From assembly GCF_003073045.1 (NCBI RefSeq), contig NC_037595.1:11586074-11650073 (forward strand): 64,000 nucleotides of DNA, in the 5' to 3' direction. The notes beneath the pieces are model-generated. The model saw only the letters and a program-made list of their open reading frames with translations. It ran no database searches and had not been told where the DNA came from. Positions 1-9,637 of the stretch are shown here, one piece after another. Source of the stretch: Pomacea canaliculata. Taxonomy: Eukaryota; Mollusca; Gastropoda; Architaenioglossa; Ampullariidae. Within the stretch, counting starts at the first letter, position 1, and each line of letters begins with the position of its first letter. The position numbers and the translations under genes are program-made.

Positions 1-1029
1 GTGTCAATGTAAATGACAAGTAAACAAATGCAGGAAAAGCTAATATTAAGTAGAGAATATAAATAAATAATGATATCGTTCAATTTCTTTGTAAAGAACT
101 ACATTTTTATAAAAGTTCTAAGCCTAATTTTGCATAATGTATGCGGTTATACCAACCAATGATACAGCGTTGTCTTGCTGACGTCACGATCTAACAAGGT
201 GATCAGTAACTCTGATTGGTCAAAACGTGTTGGGCCCTGAATGGGATGAATTTCCTTCTTGGCGCCCAATTTTCAAAATGGGCAGTTAGTACTTTTTTAC
301 ACAAAAATATCAACCAAATCACATATGACCAATTTTATTAATCCCAATGGACTATTATAACATGTGAAGTGTGCTCAGTTACGAAATATGTAAGAAAAAA
401 ATGCTAGTTACAAGATGAAGCAAGTGATGCATCGTAGCAAGACACAAAATACACGGAAACAACCTTTTAAAACCATTCTTATAGACACACCTACGACACT
501 TCTCACGTGCGCGCGCGCGCGCGCACACACACACACACAGAACCATTTTATCTACTGCTGAAGAGATAGCATAAAGTTTGCGTAAATAAAACAACTTCTG
601 CCAGGACGTGTTCTGGTATAGACACAATTCTGTTCATAAAAGAATCCCAACGCCTCTGCTTCACATCAGACAACACAGTTTCACAGTGGGCTCGCCATTG
701 TCAATATAAGTATCAATCCTTCTTTAGCGACATAAGTAACTTTGACAAACTAGCAACAGAACAGTCTGGATATTTAAAAACGGGTAAAAATGCATGAAAA
801 CAAACTGAAACTGAAACGTGATAAAGATTACATAACACACCTTGATACAACAAATTCACAACAGTTTAATTTTTTTTGGTTAGCATGCCTCTGGTCTTGC
901 AAGCTGATGAATTGATGACCACAGTCCACATGACAAGTTCTTAGTTGATAATACAACTCCCAGGAAGAGACGTAGTAGCCTGGAAGCACTGACGAGGGTT
1001 ACTTTCGTTTTCTGATCAAAGGAAGCGGA
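1..1029. other. Sequence downstream of peptide gene A
   Basis: No convincing gene is seen. The stretch is AT-rich and lies 3' of minus-strand gene A. It contains a dinucleotide microsatellite near 508..539 and a perfect TGACGTCA octamer at about 179..186, the same CRE-type octamer that occurs in the promoters of genes A and B. The open frames here are short and run through low-complexity sequence. Confidence 0.5.
508..539. repeat. (GC)n(AC)n microsatellite
   Basis: An alternating GC run passes directly into an AC run. It is a plain dinucleotide repeat. Confidence 0.9.
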
Positions 1030-1195
1030 TTGACGAGTGGTTAGAGCGCTGGCGTCCGACCTAAGAGGCGTTAGATACCCGAGTAGTGCAGCAAACTTTT
1101 TCCAGTCCACCCAGCTGGCGGGAATGGGTACCTGACTCCATTCCGGGTTAGGGAAGATAAGACAGAGAGGATAGGAGATGGAAGCCGCCCTCGCG
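1030..1195 (+). mobile_element. tRNA-derived SINE copy
   Basis: A pol III A-box-like stretch (TGGTTAGAGCGCTGG) is followed about 35 bases later by a degraded B box (GCGTTAGATACCCG). The body then carries CCAGCTGGCGGGAATGGGTA and CCTGACTCCA. The same body is found in reverse at about 23285..23490, which shows that this is a dispersed repeat family. The copy lies just 3' of the stop codon of gene A, so it probably forms part of that gene's 3' UTR. Confidence 0.7.
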
Positions 1196-1247
1196 TGACG
1201 CTTTAATACCTCACTCCATAACGACCTGCAGAGGTCAGAGGGCGACC

Positions 1248-2543
1248 TTACAGGGAGCCGCAGTCTTGACAGCCGCAGCATCTCTTGCGGCGGACCAGCG
1301 GCATGCTGCGCGTCAGGGTCACGGCACGGCGCATCCTCATCGTCGTCTTGCAGCAGCGCACGACACAAAGACACCTGTCGGTAGGACTTTGGGGTTCAGG
1401 CTCAAGCACTGAACCTGGAAGGGAGAAAGGAGGGTAGAATGTGTAGGGGGGTGAAGAGTGGGCCAGGGGAAGGGATGGTTATTGTCGGTGGCAAGCTTCA
1501 GCTCACGTAGGACTGCAACAAATGTCAGTTTGGGGCATCATTTCTGCCACTTCTGTGCATGTACGCGTGCGTGCTTGTGTGTCTGTGCATGCGAGAGGAC
1601 GAACAAAGGAGACAACATTGTAGAGTTTCAGAACATAAAAGAAATCAAGCTTAGAAGTCGCTATTATGGAGTTGGTGATGGTCATGGCGTTTGCTAATGT
1701 CGTTCTCTATGACATTTAAGGGAATGTAAAAATAGCCTTCATCTGCCAAAAGAATATAAGTAAGCCAATAATATTGAAACCAGTGTAAAGACACACACGG
1801 AGACAAACAGGAGTCAGTCCTCACCTGGCTGAGTTTGTAACTCAGGTTGGACAGTAAACGAGGACGTCACCGAGGCCAGGATGATCACCAACAGCAGCTG
1901 GAACAACCTGCAGAATAAACGATTAAGTTATGGATGCTGGTGAGCTCTTACCTAAATCAAAACTATTATTATGATAATGGACTACATCGCGGTTTTCATC
2001 AGCTTTGATAACAGTGGTACTGATTATGGTAGTGTATCACTGTTTTGGGCACCTTTCGTCTATACTCCCCTCCTTACCCCCCGGCCTCACTACTTCTCCG
2101 TTCATCTTAATCTTCTAACATCAGCCTTCTTTGAGTCCCGTTAACTAAGACAAAAAACTGTGGAACAGATTTTTTGTTTTCTACTAGGCCTCCATCAAAT
2201 TTCAACAAACTATTTCAACAGCTTCCGTCATTTATACTCTTAATCTTTTAATACAAATTTATGAGTTACTTCTTTTCAAATCAGAGACTTCACCTTTCCA
2301 CATCAGGACTGTTTATATGTGTGTGTGATAGAGACTAGGTTCAAGAATATTTTTTGTAAATATTTTTGAAAATATGCATCAGTAAGCGGATAGAACTGTG
2401 GGAAATGGATACAGATGGGGATCTGAGGCGTGAACGGAAGAGTTTGCTGCTTGTGGTGGACAATATTAAAATGTTTTAATATCACTTTTATCAAAAAATT
2501 AATTTTGAAACAAAATAAGACCAAAATACCTTTTTGCGTACAT
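1248..2543 (-). CDS. Secreted cysteine-rich peptide, gene A of tandem array
   Basis: The exons, read on the minus strand, are 2543..2530, 1907..1825 and 1414..1248, with GT-AG introns and phases 2 and 1. They encode 87 residues. Residues 1-20 (MYAKRLFQLLLVIILASVTS) form a signal peptide, followed by an acidic, Pro/Gln-rich linker. The mature domain has Cys47, 49, 53, 54, 78, 79, 81 and 84, in the pattern C-x-C-x3-CC-x23-CC-x-C-x2-C. The 23-residue spacer contains RRAVTL, MPLVR and RKR just before the second CC, so it carries two basic cleavage-type sites. A paired polybasic arrangement between two cysteine clusters suggests either a knotted single chain or a processed two-chain hormone; neither is shown. 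I do not recognise the family. Genes B and C are paralogues. The start is fixed by the exon 1 pattern M-x-[AT]-K shared with B, C and D, and by a TATA box about 110 bases upstream. Confidence 0.82.
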
Positions 2544-2639
2544 GTTAGGTAAAGAGAGCGATACCTAACGACAAGTCGTTGTCCGAGCTTCACACACGTG
2601 ACTGAACTTTCTCGCAGACGCTCTCTGAGTCGGTATTAT

Positions 2640-3000
2640 CGTCTGTCACCTTTATATCCTCCTCCTAACTTCTCATCGTCACAAGCAGTTCCCTCTTGGC
2701 TACTTATACCTTATCAGTCGGCCGGTGACGTCAGCTAACCTCCAAACATCCGGTAAACTGTCGACAAGGGGGCCGACGCAGAAAACTGGTTTTCAGGTCC
2801 GCTTTGTTGACATGCACAACAACAGACAGTTGACACAACTTTCGTGTTCTGCGGAAGTTTTCCTTGTTGTAGGGTCAGATCACCGGAACAATAAACAAAG
2901 AGCTGTCCTACAGAGAGGAATAAAAAGCTTTGTGTCCTGGAATCAGGAGGTTGAGGTGCCCTTGCTGACCTTTTGCGACAGGAGCGCAACCTCCCTCTTC
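2640..3000. repeat. Duplicated promoter and upstream block (copy 1)
   Basis: This block aligns by eye with 6380..6740 in the same order and orientation. Shared tracts include CCAAACATCCGGTAAACT, AACTGGTTTTCAG, CCGCTTTGTTGACAT, AGCTTTGTGTCCTGG and TTGAGGTGCCCTTG. It is the upstream part of the tandem duplication that produced genes A and B. It is not protein coding on either strand as far as I can tell. Confidence 0.75.
2651..2733 (-). promoter_or_regulatory. Promoter of gene A: TATA box and CRE
   Basis: Read on the minus strand, a perfect TGACGTCA (2726..2733) lies about 70 bases upstream of AGGATATAAAGG (about 2650..2661). The gene A start codon is at 2543. The same arrangement and most of the surrounding sequence recur at gene B. 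TGACGTCA is the consensus for CREB/ATF-type bZIP factors, so cAMP or activity-dependent control is a reasonable inference. Confidence 0.65.
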
Positions 3001-3734
3001 CCCGCAGGTACAACAGGGTGTGACAGATATGATTGTGTCGTCAGTGATGCATGTGAGCGACTTCTGAAACCTGGTGTGAGTGTGAGGTCGGCTTTGACTG
3101 AAGCCCGAGTGTTTGGGCTTAACTTCCTAAAATCATGGTTGGATTGTGTTCATCTGAGGTCTCGAAGATGAAGTCAACTTCCATAATCAGGTCAAACTAT
3201 TTCTTTTGCCACTGGAGGCTAGTGACTGATTTTCATTGAGATGCACACCAGTCCACGTTCACTTATTTAAGACTTTCAGCTAAGGAAGGGGAAAGGGTCA
3301 GGGTGAACAAGGAAGGGAAGAACATCAGACGGGGTTGGGGCGAGGTAAGGAAGGGAAAAAAAAAGAAAGAAAAAAAGAGACAGACTCCAAAATAAAATGT
3401 CGCTAGCTTATTTACTCTCTCCTATTATCGAGTCTATTTTAATGGACTAGTGGCTTACTGCATTAAGTTAAAGATTTAAATATTCGACTTAAGTTTGAGA
3501 GAAATTCCTTTACTCTATGTTCTTTATCTGTTACCACACTCGAATGCCTCGTACTCTAGAGAAATACGTCTTGAAATTATTTTCTAAAAAAAAAAAAAAA
3601 AACTAAAAAAGAAAAGTTTCGTTGACACGTACTCTGTTCATCCTTGCCTCAATTTTAGTATTTATCTACTGTGTATATTTTTTGGTCTTGCGAGACAGCA
3701 GTTTGTGCGATTGATCGAAGTCATTAAAAACTTC
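3001..3734. other. Intergenic, A to B
   Basis: AT-rich sequence with homopurine and poly-A tracts around 3350..3375 and 3585..3610. No gene or element is recognised. Confidence 0.4.
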
Positions 3735-3764
3735 CATGTGAGCCAGATGACTGTGACTCAATTG

Positions 3765-3900
3765 TCGCATTTATTTTGTCACAATAAACTGTGTCACAGT
3801 GTCACACAATTATTTTCATATTGTGTCAGTGTCACACACAGTGGCTACTTTATGTCACTCGCTCTCGGTCACAGTGTCACATGAAAAGGTCACGATCACC
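3765..3900. repeat. Cluster of GTCAC motifs
   Basis: Eight copies of GTCAC, mostly as GTGTCACA, occur within about 130 bases with irregular spacing. The following segment (GGGCTGGGTTACTATGTCAAG, near 3911) has a relative at about 5468 (GGGCTAGGTTACAGTGTCAAG). The cluster therefore seems to belong to the intergenic part of the tandem duplication. Confidence 0.5.
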
Positions 3901-4529
3901 CTGATACGAGGGCTGGGTTACTATGTCAAGAGGACTTTTCTGACAAGGGCAACAAGTCTGTCATCAAGACACTTTACTTTATTAGAAAGAGGAAATGGCT
4001 ACTCTGTTATATTTATCAAGCTAAAGTACATGACATAACCATTTCCTCTTTTCTAAAGAATACACGAAGAACTTGATTTTTCTTTTTAATCTTATTTTGT
4101 GGCTGAGTATGGCTGCCTCAGGGGCATGAGAATTTCACCCGTTCGTGAGCTGATATTAAAGTTCACATTTTGTCGTAAGATCAGGGCAGTGACTTTTGGT
4201 CGTTATTTTTAAAATCGCTTCTTAAGATTAAAGTAAATGTAAAACATAGCCTTGTTATTTTTTTCAGTGTCTAGCAGACAAGAGACAGATGAGAAATACT
4301 AAAAACAAGAAAGGCTAAAGGGAAACCACCCAGTGAAGCATCAAAGTAGCAGGAGTTACGCTCCATTTTCATAACTTTTTTTACTCGAGAATTGCTTTGC
4401 AGAAAAAATGAATTCATGAACACATGAGCAAATGAGAAGCAGAAAAAAGAAATTAGAGAGAAAAAATATGTTAACGAAACTGGAGTAAAGGTGTGACAGT
4501 GAGATTAATTAAACTAATTAACATAAGAT

Positions 4530-4665
4530 GGTGTAAAGGATTTATCCAGTATCTGATACACATTAATATGATATAAATCTTAAGCTTTGTGGGTCGGGGA
4601 TGAGGTGATGAAACACATGTAGCAGCAAACAATTTGTTTGCCATCATCTTTCTCGCGAACACTCC
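4530..4665. repeat. Duplicated intergenic block (copy 1)
   Basis: This block resembles 6808..6930. Both carry a CAGTATCTGATACACAT-like tract, then ATATAAAT-TTAAGCT, GTGG-TTGGGG-GAGGTG, a CAGCAAA tract and TTGTCGTGAAC-like sequence. It marks a second homologous stretch between the A-B and B-C intergenic regions. The intervening 4666..5004 is unremarkable AT-rich DNA. Confidence 0.55.
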
Positions 4666-5005
4666 GTCCTACATTTTGCTGATCTTAGAAAAAAATTATT
4701 CCATTCTTAGCTAAGATGGCGGAGGGTTTTCTGTGACCCTGACTTGCTACTTTAAGTTCATCGACAAACGTGATTATCCAAGTGAATTAAACCAAAATAC
4801 TTTTTTTCAGTTTGTGGAGTTCAAATTCAGCTGAGTGAACATACAACTAAGTATATGATAACAGCAGTTGCGAAATAAAAACGAATAGGTTAGAGGCTTG
4901 GGGTAAAAAAAATATCTCTCTGTTTCTATCTCACTCTCTCCATCAATAAGATGATAAAGAATATACTATAAGCCACACATGCTAAAAATAGCATCATTGT
5001 TCAAT

Positions 5006-5011
5006 TTTATT
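5006..5011 (-). terminator. Polyadenylation signal of gene B
   Basis: Minus-strand AATAAA lies about 90 bases after the stop codon. The surrounding TTCAATTTTATT-CCATG is conserved at the 3' end of gene C (7398..7403). Confidence 0.55.
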
Positions 5012-5098
5012 GCCATGAACAGGTTAGTTATCTGTGGAATTTCTGCCCACAGGTAATGTGACATTCATAAGTTTTTAACCAGAAGCGCAGCAGCCTGA

Positions 5099-5390
5099 TT
5101 ATTTCAAGCAGTTGGTACATCCGCAGCATCGCTTGTGTCGCACCATGGGCATGTTGAGTGCAAGGGTCACTGCCCTGCGTTTCTCCCGTATCTCCTGGCA
5201 ACAGCGAATTTCGCAGGTACATATCATTGGCTCGGGGGTGGTAGGGGCAGTATCCATACTCAAGTCTGCAACACATGACAGTTTCGATAGTCATTTCCAG
5301 GACTCATTAACACGTTCGAGAGAGTATTTAAAGTGGTTAAGCAGGAAACCTGCGCATTACAAATCATCATCATCGTCGTCGTCGTCGTCG

Positions 5391-5438
<48 letters not shown>

Positions 5439-6317
5439 ACTAAAACATCAGTATTTTTTGGTCACGTGGGCTAGGTTACAGTGTCAAGCGAAAAAAAGAT
5501 GACGATGTCCTTGGTTCAAGACTTGCTAAAGTAAAGTATTACTGTAATCTGCTCGTCTTGCTAAGTGACAAAAACGACTCCTTCCCCAACAAAATAAAAC
5601 ACAAGAAGTGGTTCATGCGGACCAGTCAACTGTGTATGTCACGTGTCGCTTGCTGCAGTGTGGGGACGATATGCTTCGCTGCTCGCACCGTGACAGTCTG
5701 CTTGTGTGACTGTGAGCGTGCCTGTGAGAGCAAGTCTCGCTACACCCGATCGCGTTACGCGACAGTGAAGAGAACACAGTAAAAATAAATCACATCGAAA
5801 GCTTGTAGCTTACAATTGAAAACAAATTAAAACGTTGTAGTCGTTGGTGCCATCGTAGACATCGTGGTGGTGTGGTGGTGTGGTGGTGGTGGTGGTGGTG
5901 GTGGTGGTGGTGGTGGTGGTGGTGGTGGTGGTGGTCGGTGGTATTGCAGTTTACATATGTTAGTTTGGCAAAGACTGCATAAAACCCTTCGTAACCTAAA
6001 CATTTACATCTATTATTTCCGGGAAGACTTTACATAAAGCTTTATGAAAGAGTTGGCTCTCACCTGGCGGAGGCGTGACACTCTGCGAAGCTGCTGCCGT
6101 GATCAGGGTTGTCAGCAGGGTCAGGTAAATAAAGCTGTTGATTACAGAAAAAAAAAGTCAGGAAGCGATTATTTTGGCCACAACAAGAAAGTTCTAGTTT
6201 TGACTATCACCAGTGTACTGATGATTACACGGACAATATTAAAATGTTCTTATGTCATTTTTCTCAAGAAAAAGCACTTTTGAAACAAAATAAGACAAAA
6301 TACCTTTTTGCGTGCAT
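5099..6317 (-). CDS. Secreted cysteine-rich peptide, gene B of tandem array
   Basis: The minus-strand exons are 6317..6304, 6134..6064 and 5265..5099, with intron phases 2 and 1 and all junctions GT-AG. They encode 83 residues. Residues 1-21 (core AKSFIYLTLLTTLITAAAS) form a signal peptide. A short linker rich in Thr and Pro follows. The mature domain has Cys44, 46, 50, 51, 75, 76, 78 and 81, the same framework as gene A, and the last exon has exactly the same length (167 nt). The spacer contains EKRRAVTL, NMPMVR and HKR before CCGCTNCLK. The coding exons are closest to gene C, while the promoter is closest to gene A. Intron 2 carries two trinucleotide microsatellites. Function is unknown; a secreted bioactive peptide (hormone, venom-like or defence) is the general class. 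Confidence 0.85.
5364..5440. repeat. (TCA/TCG)n microsatellite in intron 2 of gene B
   Basis: About 25 trinucleotide units, with a CGT-type core inside a CAT-type run. It generates a meaningless serine run in one frame. Confidence 0.95.
5863..5940. repeat. (GGT)n microsatellite in intron 2 of gene B
   Basis: A long GGT run, slightly interrupted at its left end, lies inside intron 2 of gene B. Confidence 0.95.
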
Positions 6318-6379
6318 CTTAACTGAAAGAGCTAACGACAGATCGTTGTCCGAGCTTCACACACTTGTCTCTGTGGCGG

Positions 6380-6740
6380 TATTATCACCTGTCACTTTTA
6401 TATCCACCTACTAACCTCTCATTCGTCAGAAGCAGTTTCCCCCTTGGCTACTTGTACCTTGTAAGTCGGCCGGTGACGTCAGCAGTCTACCCTCCAAACA
6501 TCCGGTAAACTATCGACTAAAGGAGGCCGACGTAGGTTGGGCAGATGGAGAAAACTGGTTTTCAGATCCGCTTTGTTGACATCCTGGAGAGATCACACCA
6601 GTTGACACCATTTTCGTGCCTATTTACCTTGTGGTAGGCCTAGATCACCCAATAAACGAAGAGCTGCCTACACGAGAAGAATTAGAAGCTTTGTGTCCTG
6701 GGATGAGGCGCTTGAGGTGCCCTTGTTGACCTTTGCAAAC
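6380..6740. repeat. Duplicated promoter and upstream block (copy 2)
   Basis: Partner of 2640..3000, with small insertions and deletions (for example an extra stretch near 6525..6545). Confidence 0.75.
6395..6481 (-). promoter_or_regulatory. Promoter of gene B: TATA box and CRE
   Basis: The minus-strand TGACGTCA (6474..6481) lies about 70 bases upstream of GGATATAAAAG (6395..6405). The gene B start codon is at 6317. Sequence and spacing match gene A. Conservation of this block between paralogues supports shared transcriptional control, though recent duplication alone could also explain it. Confidence 0.65.
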
Positions 6741-6807
6741 CCGGAGTTTGGTCTGTAGAAGATATCAGTTCCATGGCGGTACTCCAGGCTTCAGGTCTAA
6801 GAAATTT

Positions 6808-6930
6808 AAAACTCAGTATCTAATACACATAAACGTGACATAAATTTTAAGCTGAGTGGATTGGGGCCGAGGTGTTGACAAACACTCGTGACAGCAAAAA
6901 TTGTATTTACAATGTTTGTCGTGAACCTCC
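6808..6930. repeat. Duplicated intergenic block (copy 2)
   Basis: Partner of 4530..4665. The remaining sequence to 7397 is AT-rich with no recognised gene. Confidence 0.55.
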
Positions 6931-7397
6931 TGTCAAGCACTTTGCAGGTCCATAAAAGAATTTTTGTAGATTATCTTATCTGAAACGACCTACGGTCACG
7001 ACCTACATAAAGGTCATCGACAAACTTGATTGTCTCAGTGAACTCCCCCCGTCTCCTAAAAATATAAATACTGTATATATTGTTTAGTTTGGGAGTTCAA
7101 ATGCCAGCTGCGTGAACACGTCACTAAATATATGGCACACAACCTAGTCTTGTTGATATGTGACTAAAATGAACTGAAAATTAATGGTTGACTGGCCAAC
7201 ATAGAATGCAGTGGTCAAAATATCTTCTATCACTCTGTCCATTAAAAACCTAGATCAAAATAATAATTTCAGATTTTCCTTTCTAACCTCAACAAGACAA
7301 ACAAATAACATCTGTGCGTGACACCCCCTTCATCTCTCTCTCTCTTCATGACTAACATGATCAAGATAAAACAATAAATAGCACATCCTAGTTCAAT

Positions 7398-7403
7398 TTT
7401 ATT
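7398..7403 (-). terminator. Polyadenylation signal of gene C
   Basis: Minus-strand AATAAA lies about 85 bases after the gene C stop, in a context shared with gene B. Confidence 0.5.
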
Positions 7404-7486
7404 CCCATGGTCGCATCTGTGAAATTTATGCGCCTCCAACCGTGACATTTGTACATTTTTAGCCACATGTGAAGTAGTTTTATTAT

Positions 7487-8316
7487 TTAGGACACGACGG
7501 TGAGAGCTGAGAGAGCCAGCTGCTGTGACAGCAAACAGTCCTGACAGCCGCAGCAGCGCTTGTGACGCACCATGGGCATGCTGAGTGCAAGGGTCACGGC
7601 CCTGCGCTTCTGCGATGTCGCCTGGCAACAGCGAATTTCGCAGGTACAGTACCTGTCGCCGAGGGGCCAGGTAGAGGGCAGGACTATCTCACCTTTTAGC
7701 AGTTCAAGCAGGTCTGCAACACATGACAGTCTCGATGGACATAGCCAGGACTCGCTAGCACGACCACAAATGTTTGTGTGTATGTAAGAGAGTGAGAGAG
7801 AGAGAGAAAGAGAGAAAGTTGAGGACATAAGAAGACAACAGAAGTGACACAAGCAGACCAGTCGATAGTGTAGAGTAAACAGTGAAAAATAATTCACCTC
7901 CACAACCTGTAGTTTACAATGGAAAACAAATTAAAATGTTGTAGTCCTAGGTAGCCATTGTGTAGTGTTATTGGTGTTGCTATCGTCCATCACATATATC
8001 AGGTTGGGGAAGACTTTGTATAAAATTCTTCCAGCTTTGTGGAAGAGTCGGTTCTCACCTGGATGAAGCTGGACACTCTGCGAAGCTGCCGTGATCACAG
8101 TTGTCAGCAGGGCCAGGTAAATAAAGCTGGCGATGAGAGAAAAAAAGATGAGGGAGTGATTAATTTGGCCACAACAAGAAATTCCAAGTGACGAGAAAGA
8201 CTACTTTCCATTGTTGATATCATCAACTTCTTCAGCCGATATACTAATAACTGTTTTAGCATCATGTTGCCGAAATAAATATTCAGAGGGAGGACAGCTT
8301 ACCTTTTTGTATCCAT
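7487..8316 (-). CDS. Secreted cysteine-rich peptide, gene C of tandem array
   Basis: The minus-strand exons are 8316..8303, 8126..8059 and 7713..7487, with phases 2 and 1 and GT-AG junctions. They encode 102 residues. The signal peptide core is KSFIYLALLTTVITAAS. The linker is longer than in A and B and contains LLELLKGEIVLPSTWPLGDR. Cys50, 52, 56, 57, 81, 82, 84 and 87 keep the framework and the exact 23-residue spacer, with QKRRAVTL, SMPMVR and HKR. After the last cysteine the protein runs on for 15 mostly hydrophobic residues (LLSQQLALSALTVVS), a tail absent from A and B. Exons 2 and 3 are closest to gene B. The differing linkers alongside a fixed cysteine domain suggest that the domain is under constraint. 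Confidence 0.84.
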
Positions 8317-8393
8317 TCTCGCAGGACAGAATCAGACAGAGGACTGTTCTTCGAGTTTTGCAGGAAAAGTCAGATATCAATGTCGAACAATGG

Positions 8394-8407
8394 GTTATAT
8401 TTATATC
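8394..8407 (-). promoter_or_regulatory. TATA box of gene C
   Basis: Minus-strand GGATATAAATATAA lies about 80-90 bases upstream of the gene C start codon. No TGACGTCA is seen here, unlike genes A and B. Confidence 0.5.
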
Positions 8408-8409
8408 CT

Positions 8410-9526
8410 TCTTCTTATCACTGGTGCCGCACCTCAACCAGATATTGCTCAGTTACATCAGAAAGAGAGAATGAAGGTGGGGACAGACTAGAAAGAATAG
8501 ATAGCATGGCACAAGCTTGTAGACTGTCTACTGTTTTGCGCAGAACTCACTATTTTCACACGTCTGGGTCACAGTCATTGTATGCAAGTATGTCATTGTT
8601 GTCGAGGAGGTAGGTCACAGCGACACCATCCCCCTGCTACAGCAGCTGGATCGTGCAAACATCATCATTCATAGCGAGACTTCATCTCAGTTTGCTTCTA
8701 TTTTCGTCTGTTGACTGCCTAGAAAAAGGAATTGATCGATGACTTCGCTTTCAAAATTACCGATAATTCGTTTTTTCATACTGTTTTATAGTAACTACTG
8801 TTGCTTATAAGAGCTAGTTGTACAATACCTTTCTAAAACTTAAAACTTTTCAACATGCATTAGATCGTCTAACGACTGTCCTAATTCTCGTATCTGTCGT
8901 CAAAGTACTCCCAAAAATGTGACTTTTATTGTTTCAACTTTTGAGGTCGGAGCAACATTTATAGAAAGTAATGACATGTGCAAATGTTGAAAGGAAAGCT
9001 ATGATGTCATCTTTTCCGGGTGTTACTTACTTGGGACTTATGCCAGCTGATAGCTTCCGGTTAAATATATATATATCATTGAACCATAATTCTAAGGAAA
9101 ATAGAAACTAAATATTTACTCCTACAGATTCGAACCCCACTGAGTGACTAAAGACGAAAAACGCATCTATCATATTTTTATTGTGAGACAAACCACGAAC
9201 TATTTTCAGAACCTTCCTGTCCTTATTTCCTTCCAATAAAAATAATGAGACGAACAAGCTCCAACCGTAATAAAGGAGTTCTAGAAAGAAAACATCCACA
9301 TCTTGCCGAAGATGCTTCATTTCAGCCATCCAATTTGTTGTAGCTTACTTTTTTCCTAACAATCAGTTGGTGTGTTTATTGTGGGAAGGAGAGAGAAAAA
9401 AAAAAAAAAGATGTGTGTTTATGAGAGACAGAGATTATGTATGTCTGCCTTGTAAAAAGTCATTATAATAAACAACTGTATTTTTTATGTAATTAAAGCG
9501 TGAAACGACCAAACAGTTGAGAAAAT
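8410..9526. other. Intergenic, C to D
   Basis: AT-rich sequence with no recognised gene. GTCACAG-type motifs near 8570..8625 recall the GTCAC cluster at 3765..3900. A B-box-like sequence (GGTTCGAATC on the minus strand, near 9130) may be a remnant of a SINE but has no convincing partner A box. Confidence 0.35.
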
Positions 9527-9532
9527 TTTATT
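9527..9532 (-). terminator. Polyadenylation signal of gene D
   Basis: Minus-strand AATAAA lies about 105 bases after the gene D stop codon. The spacing is similar to that in genes B and C. Confidence 0.5.
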
Positions 9533-9637
9533 AAGAGCAATGGTAGACAACAACGGGAATTGTTTAGTTTTGCTGCAGTGGTTTCTGTAGGACTTGCTTA
9601 CAGCGTCTCAGGACCCTTGGATGTGATGCTACCCTGT

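Noticed and set aside
880-1374. A 164-codon minus-strand open frame as a gene
   Set aside because: It is the wrong frame of gene A exon 3 continued through a SINE. The correct frame, joined in phase to the signal exon, gives the cysteine pattern shared with B and C.
5112-5474. Plus-strand open frame with a long serine run
   Set aside because: It is the reverse strand of gene B exon 3 followed by a trinucleotide microsatellite.
9110-9180. A further SINE copy
   Set aside because: Only a B-box-like sequence is present, with no A box at the right distance and no shared body.
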